Origin: Hordeum vulgare subsp. vulgare
Taxonomy: Eukaryota > Streptophyta > Magnoliopsida > Poales > Poaceae
Assembly (NCBI RefSeq): GCF_904849725.1
Contig: NC_058524.1
Location: forward strand, 509,252,263-509,316,262
Reading direction: 5' to 3'
DNA length: 64,000 bases
Made by a program: the position numbers and the translations under genes. Shown here one piece after another: positions 36,771 to 46,904 of this stretch. Every line of letters begins with the position of its first letter. The first letter of the stretch is position 1. The notes below the pieces were generated by a model. That model did no database searches. It had not been told where the DNA came from and saw only the letters and a program-made list of their open reading frames with translations.

Positions 36771-37680
36771 ATGTTCCTAGAGAAAATTTAGTTGAAAGTT
36801 GATAGTAGCAAACTTTGGAAACTGAGTCTGTAAAACCGAGGATTGTCCTCGTTGCTGCGTAGAAGTCTTATGTCCTTAATGCACCACTCGGTGTGCTGCA
36901 CCTCGAGCGTCGTCTGTGGATGTTGTGAACATCTGACATACACGTTTCTGATGACTACACGATAGTTCAGTACAAAATACTTAATGGCTTAGAAGCAAGG
37001 CGCCGAAGACGTTTTAAAACGTCACGGAACATAAGAGATGTTCTAAAGAGATGAAATTGTGATTTCATGCTTGTGCCCTTGTTAAGAGGTATGAGACCTC
37101 CGACAAGATTCTTTGTCCACGAAGTAGAGGAGAAAAGCTCAATTGTTGAGCGTGTGCTCAGATTATCTGAGTACGACAATCGCTTGAATCAAGTGGGAGT
37201 TGATCTTCCACATAAGATAGTGATGGTTCTCCAAAGTCACTGCCACCAAGCTGTGAGAGCTTCGTGATGAACTATAACATATCAAGGATAGATACAATGA
37301 TCCTTGAGCGATTCGCGATGTTTGACACTACGAAAGTAGAAATCAAGAAGGAGCATCAATAGTTGATGGTTAGTGAAACCACTAAGTTTCGAGGAAGGCA
37401 AGGGCTAGAAGGGATACTTCGTGAAACGGAAAAGCAGTTGCTACACTAATGAAGAGACCCTAGATTAAACCCAAGCCCGGGACTAAGTGCTTCTGTTATG
37501 AGGGGAACGGTCACTGAGGCGGAGCAACTCTAGATACTTGGTAGATAAGAAGACTGGCAAAAGTCGAAAGAAGTATATTTGATATACATGATGTTGATGT
37601 GTACTTTACTAGTACTCCTAGTAGCACGAGGGTATTGGATACCGGTTCGGTTGCTAAGTGATTAGTAACACGAAATGAAA
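36771..37680 (+). pseudogene. gag: Copia gag and protease start, degenerate
   Basis: Recognisable scraps: VEEKSSIVERVLRLSEYDN and NQVGVDLPHKIVMVLQ around 37110-37240, a damaged zinc knuckle near 37485 (CFCYEGNGH) and the protease signature LDTGSVAK near 37640. A +2-nt change at 37229-37251 breaks the LQSLPPSY frame, as in the other BARE/Angela copy. Many stops. Confidence 0.82.
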
Positions 37681-38780
37681 GCTACGGCATAAACGGAGAC
37701 TAGCTAAAGGCGAGGTGACGATACGTATTGGAAGTGTTTCCAAGGTTGATATGATCAAACGTCGCACGCTCCCTCTACCATCGGGATTGGTGTTAAACCT
37801 AAATAATTGTTATTTGGTGCTTGTGTTAAGCATGAACATGATTGGATCATGTTTATTGCAATACGATTATTCATTTAAGGAGAATAATGGTTACTCTATT
37901 TGCTTGAATGATCACCTTCAATGGTTTATTGAATCTCGATCGTAGTGTTACACATGTTCATGATATTGGTGCCAAAAGAGACGAGGTAATGATGATAGTA
38001 CCACTCACTTGTGGCACTGCCGCTTGAGTCATGTTGGTATAAATTGCATGAAGAGGCTCCATGCTAATGGATCTTTATACTCACTTGATTTTGAATCACT
38101 AGTGACATGCAAATCATACCACATGAGCAAGGCCTTGTTTTCATTGAGATGAAACAAGATAGTAACTTGTTGGAAGTGATACATTTTGATGTGTGCAGTC
38201 CAATAAGTGCTAAGGCACGCAGTGGATATCATTATGTTCTTACTTCACTGACGATTTGAGTAGATACAGGAGTATTTACTTGATGAATCACAAGTCTGAA
38301 ATGTTGAAAAGTTCAAAGCTATTTTAGAGTGAAGATCGTCGTGACAAGGGGATAAACAGTCTACGATATGATCATAGAGATGAATATCTGAGTTACGAGT
38401 TTTGGTACGCAGTTAAGACAATGTGGAAATTGTTTCGCAGTTCATGCCACCTGGAACACCATAGTGTGATGATGTGTCTGAACGTCTTAGCCACGCCCTA
38501 TTTGATATGGTGCATACTATGATGTCTCTTATCGAATTACCACTATCGTTTATGGGTTATGCATTAGAGACAACCGCATTCACTTTAAATAGGGCACCGC
38601 GTATTTCCGTTGAGATGACACAGTATAGACTAAGGTTTAGAGAAATCTAAGATGTCGTTTCTTGAAAGTTTGGAGCTGCGATGCTTATGTGAAAAAGTTT
38701 CAGTCTGATAAGCTCGAACCCAAAAGCGGATAAATGCATCTTCATAGGATATCCGAAACAGTTGGGTACATCTCCTATCT
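37681..38780 (+). pseudogene. Copia integrase region, degenerate
   Basis: GLVLNLNNCYLV and GSCLLQYDYSFK at 37770-37880. A zinc motif reads LWHCRLSHVGIN near 38010-38050. DDE-core scraps follow (VCSPISAKA-like near 38190), then FLNRAP-like sequence near 38580. Frame changes and stops throughout. Confidence 0.78.
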
Positions 38781-40460
38781 CAGATCCGAAAGCAAAGTGT
38801 TTGTTTCTAGAAACGGATCCTTTCTCGAGGAAAGGTTTCTCTCGAAAGAATTGAGTGGGAGGGTGATAGAACTTGATGAGGTTATTGAACCATCACTTCG
38901 ACTAGTGTGTAGCAGGGCACAGGAAGTTGTTCCTATGGCGCCTACACCAATTGAAGTGGAAGCTGATGATGGTGATCATTGAGCTTCGGATCAAGTTACT
39001 ACAAACCTCGTAGGTCGACAAGGTCGCGTACTACTACAGAGTGGTATGGTCACCCTGTCTTGGAGGTCATGTTGTTGAACAATAATGAACCTACGAGCTG
39101 TGGAGAAGCGATGGTGGGCCCGGATTCCGACAAATGGCTGGAGGCCATGAAATCCGAGAGAGGATCCATGTATTAAAACAAAGTGTAGACTTTGGAAGAA
39201 CTACTTGATGGTCGTAGGACTATTGAGTAAAGATGGATCTTTAAAAGGAAGACAGACGATGATGGTGATAAGTCACTATTAAGAAAAGCTCGACTTCTCG
39301 CAAAGATGTTTCCGACAAGATCAAACAGTTGACTATGATGAGACTTTCTCACTCGTAGCGATGCTAAAAGTCTGTTAGAATTATGTTAGTAGTTGCTGCA
39401 TTATTTATGAAATATTGCACATATGATGTCAAAACATTGTTTCCTCGACGGTTTCCTTGAGCAAACATTGTATGTGATACAACCAGGAGGTTTTGTCAAT
39501 CCTAAAGATACTAGCAAGTATGCAAGCTCCAGCGATCCTTCAATGGACTGGTGCAAGCATCTCGGAGTTGGAATATACACTTTGATGAGATGATCAAAGA
39601 TTTTGGGTTTGTACAAGGTTTATGAGAAACTTGTATTTCCAAAGAAGTGACTGGGAGCACTATAGAATTTCTGATAAGTATATGTGGTTGACATATTGTG
39701 GATCAGAAGAAATGTAGAATTTCTGTAAAGCATACAAGGTTGTTTGAAAGGAGTTTTCAAAGGAATACCTGGATTGCGCTACTTGAACATTGAGCATCAA
39801 AGATCTATGGAGATAGATCGAAAGCGCTTAATAGAAGTTTCAACAAGGTGCATGCCTTGACAAGTTTTTGAAGGAGTTCAAAATAGATCAGCAAAGAAGG
39901 AGTTCTTGGTTGCGTTGTAAGGTGTGAATTTGAGTAAGACTCAAAACCCGACCACGGCAGAATAAAGAGAATAGATGAAGGTCGTCTTCTATGCCTTAGC
40001 CGTAGACTCTAAAGTATGCCATGCTGAGTACCGCACCTGATGTGTGCCTTGCAGCAAGTCTGTTAAGAGGTACACAGAGTGATCCAAGATTGAATCACTG
40101 ATCGGCGGTCAAAGTTATCCTTAGTAACTAAATAGACTAAGGAATTTTTCTCGATTATGGAGGTGGTTAAAGAGTTCGTCGTAAAGGGTTATGTCGATGC
40201 AAGCTTTGACACTAATCCGAATAACTATGAGTAGTGAAACAAATTCTTATAGTAGAGTAAATATTTGGAGCATTTCCGAATAGCACGTAGTAGCAGTATT
40301 TATAAGATGACATAAAGATTTGTAAAGAAGGCACAGATCTGAAAGTTTCAGAACCGTTGACTAAAACCTCTCTCACGAGCAAGACGTGATCAGACCCCAT
40401 AACTATATGGGTGTTGGATTCGTTGGAATCACATGGTGATGTGAACTAGATTATTGACTC
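38781..40460 (+). pseudogene. Copia reverse transcriptase and RNase H, degenerate
   Basis: The linker is readable at 38734-38982 (ELSGRVIELDEVIEPSL) and 38979-39176 (NNEPTSCGEAMVGPDSDKW). The RT catalytic box reads Y-V-V-D-I-L at 39681-39698, with GTT at 39687-39689 replacing the first Asp codon. The RNase H YVDASFDTNP is near 40195. The element could not supply its own polymerase. Confidence 0.82.
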
Positions 40461-40477
40461 TAGTGCAAGTGGGAGAC

Positions 40478-42306
40478 TGTTGGAAATATGCCCTAGAGGC
40501 AATAATAAATTAGTTATTATTATATTTCTTTGTTCATGATAATCGTTTATTATCCATGCTATAATTGTATTGATTGGAAACACAGTGCATGTGTGGATAC
40601 ATAGACAAAACACTGTCCCTAGTAAGCCTCTAGTTGACTAGCTCGTTGATCAAAGATGGTCAAGGTTTCCTGACCATAGGCAAGTGTTGTCACTTGATAA
40701 CGGGATCACATCATTAGGAGAATCATGTGATGGACTAGACCCAAACTAATAGACGTAGCATGTTGATCGTGTCATTTTGTTGCTACTGTTTTCTGCGTGT
40801 CAAGTATTTGTTCCTATGACCATGAGATCATATAACTCACTGACACCGGAGGAATGCTTTGTGTGTATCAAACGTCGCAACGTAACTGGGTGACTATAAA
40901 GATGCTCTACAGGTATCTCCGAAGGTGTTTGTTGAGTTAGTATGGATCGAGACTGGGATTTGTCACTCCGTGTGACGGAGAGGTATCTCGGGGCCCACTC
41001 GGTAATACAACATCACACACAAGCCTTGTAAGCAATGTGACTTAGTCTAAGTTGCAGGATCTTGTATTACAAAACGAGTAAAGAGACTTGCCGGTAAACG
41101 AGATTGAAATAGGTATGCGGATACTGACGATCGAATCTCGGGCAAGTAACATACCGAAGGACAAAGGGAATGACATACGGGATTATATGAATCCTTGGCA
41201 CTGAGGTTCAAACGATAAGATCTTCGTAGAATATGTAGGATCCAATATGGGCATCCAGGTTCCGCTATTGGATATTGACCGAGGAGTCACTCGGGTCATG
41301 TCTACGTAGTTCTCGAACCCGCAGGGTCTGCACACTTAAGGTTCGACGTTGTTTTATGCGTATTTGAGTTATATGGTTGGTTACCGACCGTTGTTCGGAG
41401 TCCCGGATGAGATCACGGACATCATTAGGGTTTCCGAAATGGTCCGGAAACGAAGATTGATATATAGGATGACCTCATTTGGTTACCGGAAGGTTTGCGT
41501 GCATTACCGGAAAAGTTTCGGGCTCATCGGTAGTGTACCGGGAGTGCCGAGAGGGGTGCCGGGGACCATCGAGAGGGGTGTCATGCCCCAAGGGGTCTCA
41601 TGGGCTATGGGAAGAGATAAACCAGCCCCTAGTTGGCTGGAATAAGTTCCCACTAAGGCCCATAAGGTTTGAGAAGGAAAAAACACAAGGTGGAAAGAGT
41701 TTCCAAGTGGGAAGGTGGAATCCTACTCCAAGTAGGATTGGAGTAGGACTCCTCCACCTCCAATTTCGGCCAAACCTTTAGGATTTGAGGCTGCCTCCTC
41801 CCCTCCCTCCCTCCTATATATAGTGGGGTTTTAGGGCTGATTTGAGACAATTTTTGCCACGGCAGCCCGACCACATACCTCCACGGTTTCACCTCTAGAT
41901 CGCGTTTCTGCGGAGCTCGGGCGGAGCCCTGCTGAGATTAGATCACCACCAACCTCCGGAGCGCCGTCACGCTGCCGGAGAACTCATCTACCTCTACGTA
42001 TCTCTTGCTGGATCAAGAAGGCCGAGATCATCGTCGAGCTATACGTGTGCTGAACGCGGAGGTGTCGTCCGTTCGGCACTAGATCGGAGCGGATCATGGG
42101 ACGGATCGCGGGACGGTTCGTGGGACGGTTCGCGGGGCGGATCGAGGGACGTGAGGACGTTCCACTACACCAACCGCGTTTCTTAACGCTTCTGCCGTGT
42201 GATCTACAAGGGTACGTAGATCAGAAATCCCCTGTCGTAGATGGACATCACCATGATAGGTCTTCGTGCGCGTAGGAATTTTTTTCCCATGCGACGTTCC
42301 CCAACA
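40478..42306 (+). repeat. 3' LTR of the nested plus-strand copia
   Basis: 1829 bp, preceded by the polypurine tract AAGTGGGAGAC (40467-40477). The TATA box is at about 41815. Confidence 0.93.
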
Positions 42307-43011
42307 CCACCAGCCCCGAGAGGTAGCATGGGCCAAAAGAGGGAGGGCAATCAGCCCAAAGTGGGCTGGTGCGCCTCTCACAAGGAGGCCCAAGGCGCAC
42401 GAGGTGGAGAGGGGGGAAACCCTAGGCGCTGGTGGGCCTAAGGCCCGCCTAGGGATGCGCCACCCCCTCCCCCTGCCCTGGCCGCCGCACCTCCCATCTA
42501 GGGGGCTACCACACCACCTAGGGTGGGAAACCTAGGGGTGGCACCCCCCTTCCCTCCTCCTATATATAGTGGGGGTTTTGGGGCTATTTTGCACACAGTT
42601 TCAATCCCCCTCGGCGCAGCCCTGCCCCCCTTCTTCCTCCTCTCCCACGGTGCTTGGCGAAGCCCTGCCAGGAGACCTCGTCTCTCCATCGACACCACGC
42701 CGTCGTGCTGCCGGAGATCTTCCCCAACCTCTCCCTCCTCCTTGTTGGATCAAGGTGCGGGAGACTTCACCGGGCTGCACGTGTGTTGAACGCGGAAGTG
42801 CCGTAGTTCGGCACTAGATCGGAATCACACCGCGATCTGAATCGCCGCGTGTACGACACCATCAACCGCGTTCTAGCAACGCTTCCGCTTAGAGATCTCA
42901 AAGGTAGGAAGATGCACTCACCCCTCTCTCATTGCCGGTCTCTCCATAGGAAGATGTGAATATGCGTAGGATTTTCTTTTTTGAATTTATGCTACGTTAC
43001 CCAACAGTTGC

Positions 43012-43306
43012 CAACATGTTCAAGCAATACGCGAGCATTATTCTCGAATGGTTGAACATATTTTTCATTCACAAGCATTTTTGAATTGGTGAACAATATT
43101 ACAATTCGTCAAACTTTTTTTGTATATGTGAATATTTTCTCTCAAATACTTGAATATATTTTAAATTCACACACTGTTTTTAATTTGCCACCAACATGTT
43201 TCGAATTGGTCAGCATTTTTTATAGTCGTGAACATTTTCTTCAATCCAAAAACATTTTCTCAAGACATTAACAATTTTTATTTTTCAATCTATAAACAGT
43301 TGCTCC
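43012..43306. repeat. Degenerate AT-rich array, unit A continuation
   Basis: Irregular repeats of the form GAACATTTTT..AATT..(T)GTGAA, about 20-30 bp apart. It matches 44482-44790 of unit B closely (CAACATGTTCAAG..AATAC..CGAGCATTATTCTCGAATG). Confidence 0.75.
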
Positions 43307-43839
43307 CCGACCGACGAGCCACATCGGAGAAAGTTCTGCCAATCACAGCGGACGAGTTCATCAGCTCACAAAGCGTCTTTGTTGGTGATAGTGCTTCTTC
43401 GAATGAGGGTATGAAGGTTTGTTGTCTTTCTTATCTCTGACGACACTACCATGGTTGTGGAGATTGACGCAGTTGGCAACCTTCACAAGCACCTTCAAGG
43501 TTGCAATTGCAATTTAGCTCATTTCAAGGTATTTTAGGCAAACGTGCCTCGACATATGTCCTCGCTTTGTCTAGTTTGGGATTGTATGTGTTGTAACTTT
43601 GACAAATATTGAAAGACGTGGTTACTATTTTTTTTAAAAGTTCATCACACGAACCGAGAAGTGTATTATAATCCGTACCAAATTAACAAGAGTGTCTGTC
43701 CTTGTGTGCTCATGGTACTATGTACGTTCTTTTCCAGTAGACCCGTCACAATTACGTTAGTGCGCCAGGGATTGATTTAGAGTTGCATTGAGTTACCCAT
43801 CACGACCTTCTAACGTTGTATGTGTGATGCTGACACACG
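43307..43839 (+). pseudogene. Exon-like gene fragments, unidentified
   Basis: Two short coding-like blocks on the plus strand: 43300-43419 (RRATSEKVLPITADEFISSQ, FVGDSASSNEG) ending at a GT donor, and 43441-43528 (TTMVVEIDAVGNLHKHLQ, CNCNLAHFK) ending at AAG/GTATTT. Composition is gene-like and unlike the surrounding AT-rich repeats. I do not recognise the protein. From 43529 to 43839 I see no coding signal. They may be captured or decayed exons. Confidence 0.35.
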
Positions 43840-45235
43840 CGGCTAATTTCGTCTTTTCCTCACGGCCCAGCTCAAGTGCATGCCGCCTTTGCAATATACC
43901 ATGCGAATATGTTTAAGCACGCGAAACATCTCTCACTTCGATCAACCCTGTAGATGTCTGAAACTGTGGCGTGAGCGAGGATGATATTGTGAGCGACAAT
44001 GTAAGGTCGGTGCCGGAGCTCCCTTGTTTGCAGCAGACGTGGCGAAGCATGGAGCAGTGGACACAAACGCCTTGAGGTGTGATGACACTTCATACCTTTT
44101 TTTCTTTTCGGCATTTGCCATGTTGTCGCCACGACCGAGTTGTTCACTTCTTCTTTTCTTTCTCCTTTGTTGTGTTCACTGGTGTGATCTATTGCCTCTC
44201 ATCTTTGTATCCCCGATACCTCTTCTTAATGAATGAAAGAAGCGTTGATACATTTCATAAAAAAAGAGAAGTATATTTTGTTCAAAGCAGCAGGTACTTC
44301 TTCGTGGTTATTATCAATTTTCTGAAGGTATAATGAATAGCGTTACCAAATATGATCAATTTAGTCTTTTCCTCGCAGCCTAGTTCAAGTGCATGCGGCC
44401 TTTGCAATATACCATGCGAATATGTTTAAGCAGGCGAAACATCTCCGTCTTCTCAAATGATGCACGTGACCATGTTGCCGTTGCAACATGTTCAAGGAAT
44501 ACACGAGCATTATTCTCGAATGTTTGAACATATTTTTCATTCACAAGCATTTTTGAATTCGTGAACAATATTACAATTCGTCAAACTTTTTGTATATGTG
44601 AATATTTTCTCTCAAATGCTTGAATATATGTTGCATTCGCAAACTGTTCTCAATTTGCCACCAACATGTTTCGAATTTTTCAGCATTTTTTATAGTCGTG
44701 AACATTTTCTTCAATCTACAAACATTTTCTCAAGACATTAACAATTTTTATTTTGCAAGCATTTCATTGAATATGTGAAGATTTTCTGAATTTCGTAGTA
44801 TTTTCTAAATTTTCCGTGAACACTTTTTGAATTGACTATGAAAAATTATCAAATTCTTGAACGTTTTCAAATCTTCTGCAAACATATTTCCAATTTTCAA
44901 ACATTTTTTAATTTATTAACAATATTTGAGTTTGGATTTTTTTTAATATAGGAACGTTTTTTTCTAGAATACTTAAAAACATTTTAAATTCATGAACATT
45001 TTTTAAATCGCCATGAACTTATTTCGTATTTGTGAATATTTTTTGAATCGCCGCAAACTTATTTCATATTCGCACAAATCACACGAATTTCACAGATTTT
45101 CCGGCCGTTCACCTCGCTCCCTCTCGCGTAGCAGCACACTAGGAAACAGATTCCTTGTCAACAAAGCACGTCATGGGCAGAAAATCACTAAGTTATCCAT
45201 CTTCATTTGACCACTGCTTGGTGTATGTACTCGTG
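43840..45235. repeat. Locally duplicated unit B with long AT-rich array
   Basis: It repeats unit A blocks, including the GTGCATGC..GCCTTTGCAATATA..GCGAAACATCT block twice (about 43870-43930 and 44385-44440). From 44482 to about 45090 it carries the degenerate GAACATTTTT array. It ends with CCGGCCGTTCACCTCGCTCC and CAACAAAGCACG, which recur at about 51560 and 53153. Confidence 0.75.
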
Positions 45236-45255
45236 AACTACTAAGATCTATGTAG

Positions 45256-45423
45256 TCAGAGCTTCAAACTACAGGCGAAGAAATCCGTCGTTTCATTATT
45301 ATTTCCCATATTGAATTCGTTGCACTACTAACAAGGGATGGAACTGTCCAAGAGACTTTGGTACCCATTGTTTTTAGGGACAAGAGGCTTATATTTCTTG
45401 ATGAGAAAGTACAGGATTTGTGA
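45256..45423 (+). pseudogene. Short exon-like fragment, unidentified
   Basis: After an intron-acceptor-like TATGTAG a 55-codon frame runs to TGA at 45421: ELQTTGEEIRRFIIISHIEF, then TRDGTVQETLVPIVFRDKRL and IFLDEKVQDL. After the stop the same frame continues as VLDWEELVKHSYC. Balanced composition suggests a real exon remnant. Its family is not recognised. It lies beside the GH1 fragments but on the other strand. Confidence 0.35.
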
Positions 45424-45471
45424 AGAGTTCTTGATTGGGAAGAGCTAGTTAAGCACAGTTATTGCATTATA

Positions 45472-45701
45472 CTCGTTCCTAAATATAAATCTTTGTAGAG
45501 GTTTCACTATGGGACTACATACGGATATATATACCGTTACTAAATATAAATCTTTGTAGAGGTTTTACTATGGGACTACATACGGAGATATATATATATA
45601 TATATATAGACATATTTTAGAGTATAGATTCACTTATTTTGCTCCGTATGTAGCACCTTAGTGAAATCTCTGAAAAGACTTGTATTTAGGAACGGAGGGA
45701 G
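45472..45701. mobile_element. Stowaway MITE with internal tandem duplication
   Basis: Terminal repeats CTCGTTCCTAAATATAA and TATTTAGGAACGGAGGGAG, with TA on both sides (45470-45471 and 45702-45703). The left arm (CTAAATATAAATCTTTG..ACTACATACGGA) is duplicated in tandem with a period of about 65 bp. A (TA)n run sits at about 45585-45607. The type resembles the Thalos family. Confidence 0.88.
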
Positions 45702-45839
45702 TACATATCAGTACTTGAGTAGACCTGGATTCATAGAATTTACTAGAGAAATATTCAGTCATGATGCCTCGAGTTAATTTACAGAAATTCAAATGCAAAT
45801 TACACCATAAATTTCACTTTGCATGTTGCTAACATGATG

Positions 45840-46171
45840 CTTTCCTTATCGCCAATTGGATTCCCATTTGCGAAGGCTCACAATGTACACAATATGCACA
45901 CATGAGTATGATTAAAAAATAAATCAAGATACAAGGGTGGTAGGAACTGAACTTACGGGGGCGATGGATCCGTTATCTGCCAAAAAAAGGTATCATTCAA
46001 TAGGTATTTGATGGCAGTGGAATGGTCTTCCTTTATGTAGAATGTGGTGTACTGATTGATCCCCACAAAGTCCAGCGAGTCCTTCACTAGATCGGCCTCT
46101 TTCGTCATGAACTTTGGCAGCCTTTCTGTGACGTTGTCGGGTAATCACCGAAGAAGAAAGGATCGACATAC
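45840..46171 (-). pseudogene. Beta-glucosidase (GH1) exon fragments, copy C
   Basis: On the minus strand an exon at 46171-45957 (acceptor AAATAG, donor GTAAGT) gives DPFFFGDYP, a frame slip, ERLPKFMTKEADLVKDSLDF and VGINQYTTFY, ending QITDPSPP. This is the conserved block before the second glutamate region of plant GH1 beta-glucosidases (GDYP..RLP.F...DFVGINHYTT). A second block at about 45869-45840 gives NGNPIGDKES, the start of the next GH1 exon. The rest of the gene (catalytic TFNEP and ENG motifs) is absent. With a frameshift and missing ends it is a pseudogene fragment. Confidence 0.8.
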
Positions 46172-46379
46172 CTATTTGACTTTTGACATAACATCTTTTA
46201 TCTCAGCAACTCAAAGAAAAATAAATTTAGAACTTACTGCTACTCTAGTATTTGTTCATTGTCAAAAAGATATACAAAACTGCCAGGCTAGTTCTGTAGT
46301 TCTATTATTGGCAATCCATCCATGTTTAGATTAATTAGTACATTAGAAAACAGTCCATGGAGTTAGTGAGGATCACTGA

Positions 46380-46904
46380 CCGTCCGAACTGAAACTCTTG
46401 TGTTTTTTTAGTGGCCTCAAACATCAGCTCAGGAGTTTGAGACAGGATGGTATCATATCACATCCAACGACATCCCGACCTCTCCATTCTGCTCTGCCTG
46501 CATAATATTAATGTGCAGGAACTCAATCTTTTATTGTTCATTTCAAACTATATTGCAACCTCAGGCCTAAGGGAAATCACATCAATTTTTAAAGAGCAAA
46601 ACCTGAACTGAACGAATATATAGGTGTTCTGACTTCCCACCGACCTTGTCCTTCTTCCCGTAGATGTCTGAAATCGTGGCATGAGCGAGGATGATGTTGT
46701 GGGCAACAATGTAGACTCGGTGCCGGAGTTCCCTTGTTTGCACTTTGCAGCAGACGTGGTGGAGCATGGAGCAGTGGACACAAACGCCTTTGAGGTGTGA
46801 TGACACTTCGATGCTTTTGTCTTTTCGGATTTTGCCATGTTGTCGCCTCGACCCAGTTGTTCTCTTCTTCTTCTCTTTCTCTTTTGTTGTGTTCAATAGT
46901 GTGA
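46380..46904. repeat. Locally duplicated unit C
   Basis: It carries the CCGTCCGAACTGAAACTC start and the minus-strand frames seen in A, B and D. The longest minus-strand frame, 46582-46992, begins inside the adjacent LTR and so is not a gene start. The unit is cut at 46904 by the large LTR. Confidence 0.75.

Larger units (their letters stand above)
33697..42306 (+). mobile_element. BARE/Angela-type Ty1/copia element, plus strand, degenerate
   Basis: A full-length 8610-bp element with LTRs at 33697-35502 and 40478-42306 and a perfect target duplication CCACC at 33692-33696 and 42307-42311, inside the solo LTR above. Internal gag, protease, integrase, RT and RNase H traces appear in order but have many stops and frameshifts. 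LTR pairs are very similar, so the insertion is not old, yet the coding region is badly decayed. Confidence 0.95.
32623..43006 (+). mobile_element. Second-family copia solo LTR, split by a nested copia
   Basis: The LTR is in two parts, 32623-33696 (1074 bp, starts TGTTGGAAATATG) and 42312-43006 (695 bp, ends TTACCCAACA). Together they are 1769 bp, the length of the LTRs at 21731-23499 and 28760-30525. A perfect 5-bp duplication GTTGC flanks it (32618-32622 and 43007-43011). The gap is the full copia at 33697-42306. A TATA box lies at 42561-42568. There is no internal region of its own, so it is a solo LTR. Confidence 0.94.

Noticed and set aside
43012..45090. CRISPR-like array
   Set aside because: Repeats are irregular and AT-rich with no constant spacer length, and the genome is plant nuclear DNA.
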